From Propionibacteriaceae bacterium (lineage in GTDB: Bacteria > Actinomycetota > Actinomycetes > Propionibacteriales > Propionibacteriaceae): a stretch of DNA of 11,947 nt. A program made the position numbers and the translations under genes. The notes under the pieces are model-generated. The model was not told where the DNA came from. It saw nothing but the letters and a program-made list of their open reading frames with translations, and did no database searches. Below are positions 6,527 through 11,947 of this stretch, piece by piece (position 1 is the stretch's first letter; each line of letters opens with the position of its first letter). Where the stretch lies: positions 1 through 11,947 of the forward strand of contig JAUMYR010000085.1 in assembly GCA_030528545.1 (NCBI GenBank), in the 5' to 3' direction.

Positions 6527-7573
6527 TCAGAAGGTCGAGGTGTCGATCACGTAGCGGTAGCGGACGCCGGAGGCCACGACCTTGTCATAGGCCTGCGTGA
6601 TGTCCTCCCCGCCGATGACCTCGACCTTGGCCGCGATCTGGTGCTCGGCGCAGAAATCGAGCATCTCTTGAGTCTCTCGGATTCCTCCGATCATCGACCC
6701 GGCCAGCACGCGACGGGCCCCAACCATCCCCGAGAGCCGAAGAGAGGACGGTTTCTCGGGCAGGCCCACGATGACCAAAGCCCCGCCGACGGCCAGACAT
6801 GAAAGCAACTCGTCGAGTTCGACCCCGTCCGACAGCGTCGACACGATGAGGTCGAACTTGCCGCGCAGCCCCTGCCAGGTGCCCTCCTCGCTCGTCGGGT
6901 GCAAGGCGGTGGCGCCGAAGCTCAGAGCGTCCTGCTCCTTGCTGCGGGTCTGGCTGATGACGTGCACCTCGGCACCCATCTTGGCCGCGATCTGGACGCC
7001 CATGTGCCCCAGGCCGCCCATGCCAACGATCGCGACGGTCTTGCCCGGGCCAGCGCCCCAGCGCTTGAGCGGGGAGTACATGGTGATTCCGGCACACAGC
7101 AGCGGTGCGGCGGCGTCCAGAGGGATCTCCTCGGGGATGTGGCAGGCGTAGTCCTGCTCGACGGTGAACCCGGTCGAGTAGCCCCCGGCCGTCGGCACCC
7201 CGTCGCGTCCGACTCCGTTATAGGTCCAGATGGTGCTGGGCTCGCCCTGACAGAACTGCTCGTCACCGGCCTCGCACTGGACGCACTCCCCGCAGGAATC
7301 GACGAAACAGCCGACCCCGATGCGGTCGCCAGCCTTGAACTTGGTGACCTTGGAACCGACCTCGGTGACGATGCCGGCGATCTCGTGGCCGGGGACGAGG
7401 GGATAAGTCACGGCTCCCCATTCGCCGCGGGCGGTGTGGATATCGGAATGGCAGATCCCGGCGTATTTCACATCGAAGAACACCTCGGTGGGGCCGGGTT
7501 CCCGGCGGGCAATGGTGGTCTTATAGAACGCTCCGGTCGGGGAATCGACGGCATAGGCAACGACATCTCGCAT
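6527..7573 (-). CDS. Zinc-dependent NAD(P) alcohol dehydrogenase / aldehyde reductase (YahK/CAD type)
   Basis: This 348-residue cytoplasmic enzyme should interconvert aldehydes and alcohols with NAD(P)H. Catalytic zinc ligands are C41 (in GICHSD), H63 with E64 (GHE) and C160. The structural zinc set C94, C97, C100 and C108 is intact. The Rossmann motif GMGGLG is at 184-189; the end of the next strand, VHVISQTRSKEQ, has Ser/Thr/Arg rather than an acidic residue, which suggests NADPH. Overall it resembles YahK/Ahr and cinnamyl-alcohol dehydrogenases, broad-range aldehyde reductases. The start is the ATG at 7573, eight bases after AGGAG; an in-frame extension to 7672 adds an Arg/Lys/Pro-rich stretch unlike the family. 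It is monocistronic by layout, and nothing links it to the neighbouring transport operons. The natural substrate is unknown. Confidence 0.94.
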   Translation of the reverse strand: MRDVVAYAVDSPTGAFYKTTIARREPGPTEVFFDVKYAGICHSDIHTARGEWGAVTYPLVPGHEIAGIVTEVGSKVTKFKAGDRIGVGCFVDSCGECVQCEAGDEQFCQGEPSTIWTYNGVGRDGVPTAGGYSTGFTVEQDYACHIPEEIPLDAAAPLLCAGITMYSPLKRWGAGPGKTVAIVGMGGLGHMGVQIAAKMGAEVHVISQTRSKEQDALSFGATALHPTSEEGTWQGLRGKFDLIVSTLSDGVELDELLSCLAVGGALVIVGLPEKPSSLRLSGMVGARRVLAGSMIGGIRETQEMLDFCAEHQIAAKVEVIGGEDITQAYDKVVASGVRYRYVIDTSTF

Positions 7574-7604
7574 GTGTGGAACTCCTTTGTAGCCTGGTCC
7601 CTTC

Positions 7605-7610
7605 AGCCTA
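7605..7610 (-). promoter_or_regulatory. Candidate -10 element for the alcohol dehydrogenase gene
   Basis: TAGGCT on the minus strand is identical to the -10 proposed for the B12 operon and lies 31 bases before the ADH start. No convincing -35 is seen 17-18 bases upstream (CCCAAG or GCCCAA). A TSS near 7598 would leave a short leader of about 25 bases holding the ribosome site. Confidence 0.4.
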
Positions 7611-7721
7611 GTGCCACTCTCACGCCGCTTGGGCCGATGCGTCGCCGGTTTCGTGTGCGCGGTTCCGCTCACCGGCGGGCACCGCGCCGCGCCTTGGGCC
7701 CCGAGCCCTCCCCGGAACCGT

Positions 7722-7747
7722 CCCGCCTCACCCCGGTGCGAGGCGGG
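7722..7747. repeat. Inverted repeat in the divergent ADH-pstS intergenic region
   Basis: CCCGCCTC (7722-7729) and GAGGCGGG (7740-7747) are perfect complements around a ten-base spacer. The palindrome lies 30 bases upstream of the PHO box and outside both predicted transcripts. It could be an operator or a chance G/C-rich hairpin. The rest of 7620-7776 shows nothing else I can support. Confidence 0.35.
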
Positions 7748-7776
7748 GATCTGCCGTCGCGTAGCCGAGGTTTGGC

Positions 7777-7798
7777 GTTCACCAAGTGTTCATCTGTA
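7777..7798 (+). promoter_or_regulatory. PHO box (two 11-base PhoP direct repeat units) upstream of pstS
   Basis: GTTCACCAAGT (7777-7787) is followed immediately by GTTCATCTGTA (7788-7798). This is the tandem 11-base, GTTCA-starting arrangement known for PhoP binding in Streptomyces. A weak third unit (GTTTGGC at 7770-7776) may precede it. A possible -10, TAGCGT, lies at 7826-7831. Phosphate-starvation induction of pstSCAB by PhoR-PhoP is the expected outcome. Confidence 0.75.
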
Positions 7799-7881
7799 AA
7801 GGGGCCTGCGGTCATCTGCCCTGACTAGCGTCGCCGGTGTCGGCGCAGTGCCGGCCTCGCTACCACTCGAAGGAAGACATC

Positions 7882-9000
7882 GTGAGTAAGCGTCTCGCTC
7901 AGGCCGCGGCCCTCGCTTCCGCCGCCGCGCTTGGCCTCACCGCGTGCGGTGGCGGCACGGTGATCCGGCCCTCCGGCGGCCCTCCGGCGTCAAAGATCTC
8001 CTACAACTGTCCGCCTGGCCAGCTCGTCGGTGGCGGCGCCACCTCCCAGAAACTGGCGATCGACACCCTCATCAGCGACTACGCCAAGGAATGCGGTGGC
8101 AAGGCCACCATCGAGTACTCCGGCACCGGATCTGGCGCCGGGATCAAGGACTTCTATAACGCCCAGATCGATTGGGCGGGTTCGGACTCGGCGCTGAAGA
8201 CCAAGCCCAACAGCGACCAGATCGTCGAATCCGACAGGGCCGCCGCCCGCTGTGGCGCCCCCGCCTGGAACCTGCCGCTGGTCATCAGCCCGGTGGCCTT
8301 CGCCTACAACCTGGAGGGTGTGAACGAACTCACCTTGACTCCAGCCCTCATCAACGACATCGCCTTCGGCAAGATCACTAGGTGGAACGACCCAGCCATC
8401 GCCGCTGTCAACACCGGAGCCGGACTGCCCGACCTGGCGATCTCGGTATTCTTCCGCTCCGACGAATCCGGGACGACCGAGAACATGACCAAGTTCCTCA
8501 AAACCGCGGCCCCGGACAACTTCGCCCCCGAGCCCTCCAAGAAATGGCCCGGAACCGTCGGTGAAGGCAAGAAAGGCACTCAGGGAGTGGCCGAAGGAGT
8601 CGCCAGCACCAAGGGCGGCTTCGGATATATGGAATGGAAATTCGCCACCGACAACAGGCTCGGCATCGCGGCCATCGACAACGGGGCCGGAGCGGTCGAC
8701 CTGACCGCCGAATCGGTGGCCCGGGGAGTCGAGGGGGCCAGCATCAAGGGCGAAGGGTACGACCTGGCGCTCGACCTGGCCTATGCCAATACCGCAGCCG
8801 GGGCCTACCCGGCGATCATGGTGAGCTACGAGATCGTCTGCTCCCAGGGCATGGGGGCTTCCAAGACGGCGCTGATGAAGGACTTCCTCAGCTTCGTGGC
8901 CAGCGCCGAGGAACAAGAAGCGCTGGTTGAGAAGGGCTACGGGCCGCTGCCGGAGAGCCTACGCACCAAAGTCATCGACGCCATCGAGAGCATCAGCTGA
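7882..9000 (+). CDS. pstS: Phosphate-binding lipoprotein PstS
   Basis: This 372-residue lipoprotein binds phosphate outside the membrane for the PstCAB importer. The signal peptide carries the lipobox LTAC with cysteine at residue 22. Family motifs are GGGATSQKLAID and YSGTGSGAGIKDF (phosphate loop), WAGSDSALK, LPLVISPVAFAYN, LTPALINDIAFGKITRWNDP, and FFRSDESGTTENMTKFL, which corresponds to the usual RSDGSGT loop with Glu for Gly. I chose the GTG at 7882: AAGGAAG sits about seven bases ahead and the signal peptide starts with VSKRL; the frame could reach back to another GTG at 7837, but that would add 15 residues before the basic N-region. It is the first gene of the pst operon, under the PHO box. 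Confidence 0.96.
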   Translation: MSKRLAQAAALASAAALGLTACGGGTVIRPSGGPPASKISYNCPPGQLVGGGATSQKLAIDTLISDYAKECGGKATIEYSGTGSGAGIKDFYNAQIDWAGSDSALKTKPNSDQIVESDRAAARCGAPAWNLPLVISPVAFAYNLEGVNELTLTPALINDIAFGKITRWNDPAIAAVNTGAGLPDLAISVFFRSDESGTTENMTKFLKTAAPDNFAPEPSKKWPGTVGEGKKGTQGVAEGVASTKGGFGYMEWKFATDNRLGIAAIDNGAGAVDLTAESVARGVEGASIKGEGYDLALDLAYANTAAGAYPAIMVSYEIVCSQGMGASKTALMKDFLSFVASAEEQEALVEKGYGPLPESLRTKVIDAIESIS

Positions 9001-9006
9001 GCCGCC

Positions 9007-9171
9007 ATGATCCCCCTACATTCATCACTGCCCGCGCCGACGGCGCTGCCCGAACCCGCCAGCTTCCCCGGCAGGACCGGCCAGGGCCCCGGGCGAGGAG
9101 AGCCGCTGGAGTGGCGTCCCGACCGGGACGCCGGGACGCGGACACAGCAGAGAGGTAGCCACACCCTATGA
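9007..9171 (+). CDS. Possible 54-residue ORF between pstS and pstC
   Basis: An ATG six bases after the pstS stop opens a 54-codon frame whose TGA overlaps the pstC ATG in an ATGA junction. There is no ribosome site before it. The product is Pro/Gly/Arg-rich (beginning MIPLHSSLPAP) and matches nothing I recognise; third-position composition is not clearly coding. The ATGA overlap is the only argument for it, so it is probably a chance frame in the leader of pstC. Confidence 0.18.
   Translation: MIPLHSSLPAPTALPEPASFPGRTGQGPGRGEPLEWRPDRDAGTRTQQRGSHTL
9113..9132 (+). repeat. Intercistronic hairpin between pstS and pstC
   Basis: GGCGTCCC (9113-9120), a GACC loop and GGGACGCC (9125-9132) form a perfect eight-base-pair stem about 113 bases after pstS and 35 bases before pstC. 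No U-run follows. Such elements often stabilise or partly terminate transcripts, so that the binding protein is made in excess over the membrane subunits. That role is inferred here. Confidence 0.55.
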
Positions 9172-10115
9172 GCACCCGCACGACCCATGTGACCTTGCCG
9201 CCACCGAAGAAAGGACCCGACCGGTTCTTCCTGGCGCTCACGGCGACGTCTGGCTGGTTCATCGTCGCCGTCATCGCCTTCATCGCCGTGTTCCTGGTGA
9301 TTACCGCTCTCCCGGCGCTGGCCAAGAACGAAGCCAACTTCTTCACATCGACCATGTGGGAGGTCGGCCAGAGGCTGGAGTTCGGCATCGCCGGGCTGCT
9401 GTGGACGACGGCCATCAGCTCGGTGGTCGCGATGGCGATCGCGGTGCCCATCGCGGTCGGGGTGGCGCTTCTCATCACCCAATACGTGAAGGGACGACTG
9501 GCCAACCTCATCGGCTTCCTCGTCGACCTATTGGCCGCGGTCCCCTCGGTGATCTACGGCCTGTGGGGCGCGGCGGTCCTGGCGCCCACGATCGATCCGG
9601 TGTCGAAGTGGATGCAGGCCAACCTCGGCTGGATCCCGCTGTTCGCTCCCGGCCTGCAATCTTCGGGGACGCTTTTCGTCGCCTCGCTGGTACTGGCGAT
9701 CATGATCCTGCCGATCATCACCTCGATCTCCAGGGACGTATTCGCCCAGACCCCGCGCGACCACATCGAGGCCGCCTGGGCTCTGGGGGCGACCAAGTGG
9801 GAGATGATCTCCATGGCCGTGATCCCCTACGGGCGCTCCGGCGTCGTCGCCGCGTCCATGCTCGGCCTGGGCCGTGCCCTCGGCGAGACCATCGCGGTGA
9901 TGCTGATCCTGTCCACCACGAACGATCTGGCCATCAACGTGTCGCTGTTCGCCGGAGGTGAGACCTTCGCCTCCAAGATCGCCAACAACGCGGCCGAGTT
10001 CGATTCCCCGACTAAGACCGGTGCCTATATCGCGGCTGGGCTCGTGCTGTTCGTCGTCACCTTCGTGGTGAACGCACTCGCCCGCACGGTCGTCGACCGT
10101 AGGAAGGTGAAGTGA
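9168..10115 (+). CDS. pstC: Phosphate ABC transporter permease PstC
   Basis: This 315-residue integral membrane protein forms half of the phosphate channel with PstA. A short cytoplasmic N-terminus (MSTRTTHVTLPPPKKGPDRF) leads into the first helix (about 27-48). The core follows with LVDLLAAVPSVIYGLWGAAVL, typical of PstC, and the EAA loop EAAWALGATKWEMI beginning at 201, which contacts PstB, then GLGRALGETIAVMLIL. Length is ordinary for the family. The ATG at 9168 is the best start, although the ribosome site (GAGAGG, about 14 bases away) is weak. The stop overlaps the pstA start, so the two are probably coupled. Confidence 0.95.
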   Translation: MSTRTTHVTLPPPKKGPDRFFLALTATSGWFIVAVIAFIAVFLVITALPALAKNEANFFTSTMWEVGQRLEFGIAGLLWTTAISSVVAMAIAVPIAVGVALLITQYVKGRLANLIGFLVDLLAAVPSVIYGLWGAAVLAPTIDPVSKWMQANLGWIPLFAPGLQSSGTLFVASLVLAIMILPIITSISRDVFAQTPRDHIEAAWALGATKWEMISMAVIPYGRSGVVAASMLGLGRALGETIAVMLILSTTNDLAINVSLFAGGETFASKIANNAAEFDSPTKTGAYIAAGLVLFVVTFVVNALARTVVDRRKVK

Positions 10116-11260
10116 TGCTGAAGCGCAGCGGCCTGGCGCCCATCGGATGGCGCCAGTTCAAGAACAACCTCATGCGCGCCCTGGTGTGGGCCTGTTTCGG
10201 GATCGCGCTCGTCCCCCTGGTGTGGATCTTGACCACCGTGGTCATCAAGGGAGCGCCCCTGCTGTTCACCCAGGAACCCGCTTTCACCCGCATCTGCGTC
10301 GAAGCCGAGACCGCACCCAGCCGGGACTACGAACCATATAAGCGCGCACCAGAGGCCGAATGCTCCGATGGCAAGGGGTATCGCTGGCTCCCGGGGGGTA
10401 AGCACCCGGCGGTCGGGGAGTTCTTGAGCGCGGACCACAACTCGACCGGCCGCGACCCACAGGCCCGGGACGCCTCGGTGCTGGTCATGGCCCCCGATTC
10501 CGAGTCCGCGGGAGCGATCCGCTTCTTCTCCCTCGACTGGTGGACCAGCGATGTCGGGGCCTTCCCTGACCAGACCCCCGGCGGGGGCGTGCTGCACGCG
10601 CTGGTCGGGACGCTGTGGATCGGACTGGTCTGTGCGGTGATCGCGGTGCCGCTCGGGGTCCTCGGGGCGATCTACCTGGTCGAATACGCCCGCGGCACCA
10701 AGGCGGCGCGGGTGGTGTCGTTCATGGTCGACATCCTGACCGGGGTGCCATCCATCGTCGCTGGTCTGTTCGTGTTCTCGGTGGTCATCACGATCCTCGG
10801 TTTTGGACGCTCGACGGTCGCTACGGCGCTGGCCCTGGTCTTGCTGATGTTGCCGACGGTCCTGCGGTCGACCGAGGAGATGCTGAAACTGGTGCCGGAC
10901 ACGCTGCGGGAGGCCTCCTACGCCCTGGGTGTGCCGAAGTGGAAAACCATCATGAGCGTCGTGATCCCGACCTCCTTCAGCGGCATCGCTACCGGTGTCG
11001 TCCTCGGGCTGGCCCGGGTCATGGGCGAGACCGCGCCGCTGCTCATCCTGCTGAACTACGCCCGCAACCTCTACCTCGATCCGACCTCTCCGACCATGGG
11101 ATCGCTGCCGACGATGATCGCCAACGCGGCGGCCTTGCCCAGCCAGTACGCGGGGGCCGAGCGGGGCTGGGGTGCGGCATTGACCCTGATTCTGATCGTG
11201 ATGGGGCTGAACCTGCTCGCCAGGAGCATCGCCCGTGCAAACAAGCTGAAGGAAAAGTGA
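10115..11260 (+). CDS. pstA: Phosphate ABC transporter permease PstA, with enlarged extracytoplasmic loop
   Basis: This 381-residue protein is the second half of the phosphate channel. The ATG at 10115 overlaps the pstC stop in TGATG and follows GGAAGG; a GTG one codon earlier (10112) is also possible. After the first helix (about 23-44) comes a polar stretch to about residue 158 before [16 protein letters not shown]. In ordinary PstA proteins (about 280-300 residues) this loop is roughly 30 residues, so about 75 are extra. The insert has two cysteines (61 and 83), many charged residues and no hydrophobic segment. The rest is canonical: [34 protein letters not shown] loop [14 protein letters not shown] from 266, and [13 protein letters not shown]. 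The insert should face outside, next to PstS. Confidence 0.95.
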   Translation: MLKRSGLAPIGWRQFKNNLMRALVWACFGIALVPLVWILTTVVIKGAPLLFTQEPAFTRICVEAETAPSRDYEPYKRAPEAECSDGKGYRWLPGGKHPAVGEFLSADHNSTGRDPQARDASVLVMAPDSESAGAIRFFSLDWWTSDVGAFPDQTPGGGVLHALVGTLWIGLVCAVIAVPLGVLGAIYLVEYARGTKAARVVSFMVDILTGVPSIVAGLFVFSVVITILGFGRSTVATALALVLLMLPTVLRSTEEMLKLVPDTLREASYALGVPKWKTIMSVVIPTSFSGIATGVVLGLARVMGETAPLLILLNYARNLYLDPTSPTMGSLPTMIANAAALPSQYAGAERGWGAALTLILIVMGLNLLARSIARANKLKEK

Positions 11261-11261
11261 C

Positions 11262-11947
11262 ATGGCCAAGCGCATCGAAATCGATAACCTCAACATCTAT
11301 TACGGCAAGTTCCACGCGGTGAGGGACGTTTCGCTGACGGTAGAACCCCGCACGGTCACCGCCTTCATCGGTCCCTCCGGCTGCGGAAAATCCACGGTGT
11401 TGCGGACCCTGAACCGAATGCACGAGGTGATCCCGGGCGCTTCTTGCACCGGTTCGGTGAAGGTTGACGGCGTCGAACTCTATGGGCCCGGCATCGATCC
11501 GGTGACGGTCCGCCGCCAGGTCGGCATGGTTTTCCAGCGGCCCAATCCTTTCCCGTCGATGTCGATCTACGACAATGTGGTGGCCGGGCTGCGGCTGAAT
11601 GGGGAAAAGCGCAAATCCGTGCTCGACGAGGTCGTCGAGAAGTCGCTGCGCGGGGCGAACCTGTGGACCGAGGTGAAGGATCGCCTCGACCGGGCAGGAA
11701 CCGGGTTGTCGGGGGGCCAGCAGCAGCGGCTGTGCATCGCCCGGGCGATCGCCGTCGAACCGCAGGTGCTGCTGATGGACGAACCATGCTCGGCGCTTGA
11801 CCCGATCTCGACGCTGGCGATCGAGGACCTCATCAAGGACCTCAAGGAGGACTACACGGTCGTCATCGTCACCCACAACATGCAGCAGGCCGCCCGGGTG
11901 AGCGACCAGACGGCCTTCTTCAACCTGAGCGCCCAGGGCGAGCCCGG
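11262..11947 (+). CDS. pstB: Phosphate ABC transporter ATPase PstB (partial at window edge)
   Basis: The first 228 codons of PstB are visible, and about 30 residues are missing at the right edge compared with the usual 250-260. It hydrolyses ATP to drive phosphate through PstC-PstA. Motifs: a start reading [16 protein letters not shown], Walker A GPSGCGKS (37-44), Q-loop [17 protein letters not shown] that is specific to PstB, signature LSGGQQQR (from 149), Walker [13 protein letters not shown] (D173, E174) and H-loop [10 protein letters not shown]. The ATG lies one base after the pstA stop, with GAAGGAAAA ahead of it. phoU often follows in related operons, but that is outside the window. Confidence 0.96.
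   Translation, partial: MAKRIEIDNLNIYYGKFHAVRDVSLTVEPRTVTAFIGPSGCGKSTVLRTLNRMHEVIPGASCTGSVKVDGVELYGPGIDPVTVRRQVGMVFQRPNPFPSMSIYDNVVAGLRLNGEKRKSVLDEVVEKSLRGANLWTEVKDRLDRAGTGLSGGQQQRLCIARAIAVEPQVLLMDEPCSALDPISTLAIEDLIKDLKEDYTVVIVTHNMQQAARVSDQTAFFNLSAQGEP

Noticed and set aside
7574..7672. 33-residue N-terminal extension of the alcohol dehydrogenase
   Set aside because: The internal ATG at 7573 has a strong ribosome site and matches the family start; the extension would cross the likely -10 element.
6899..7828. 309-codon plus-strand frame
   Set aside because: It is antisense to the alcohol dehydrogenase and runs through the PHO box and intergenic region; no recognisable domain.
7837..7881. Upstream GTG start for pstS
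   Set aside because: It would put 15 polar residues before the lipoprotein signal; the GTG at 7882 has a better ribosome site.
10025..11296. 423-codon minus-strand frame across pstC, pstA and pstB
   Set aside because: It is antisense to three well-supported pst genes and its product is Arg/His/Gln-rich without motifs.

Overview
The window reads as chromosomal DNA of a high-GC actinobacterium. Coding regions have strongly G/C-biased third positions, several starts are GTG, -10 elements are TAGGCT-like, and a PHO box of the Streptomyces/actinobacterial type lies before pstS. A Propionibacteriales-like host is a guess; I cannot name a species. I saw no mobile element, CRISPR array, tRNA or rRNA.

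Region 1 (1-6370, minus strand) is one compact operon read right to left. It begins at a promoter (6342-6370) followed by an RNA leader that matches the cobalamin (B12) riboswitch core, then a 10-codon mini-ORF with the only strong Shine-Dalgarno site. Next come two nickel/peptide-family ABC ATPases, an MdtH-like MFS transporter, an SBP_bac_5 lipoprotein, and a permease in which the DppB-like and DppC-like subunits are fused into one reading frame that runs off the left edge. Genes overlap by 1-7 bases or are spaced by 18. The B12 control suggests that the operon handles cobalt, a cobalt chelate or a corrinoid rather than peptides. The MFS protein inside an importer operon recalls metallophore export/import cassettes, but no biosynthesis gene lies in the window.

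Region 2 (6380-7620, minus strand) is a single zinc- and NAD(P)-dependent alcohol dehydrogenase/aldehyde reductase of the YahK/cinnamyl-alcohol type. It has its own likely promoter and a hairpin after its stop that separates it from the B12 operon.

Region 3 (7777 to the right edge, plus strand) is the high-affinity phosphate operon pstS-pstC-pstA-pstB, preceded by two tandem 11-base PHO-box units. PstS captures phosphate outside the cell, PstC and PstA form the channel and PstB powers it; pstB is cut by the window end. PstA carries an unusually long extracytoplasmic loop, and the pstS-pstC gap holds a perfect hairpin.

The most interesting part is the B12-riboswitch-controlled ABC + MFS operon with its fused permease and an unusual repeat that could compete with the riboswitch P1 stem.
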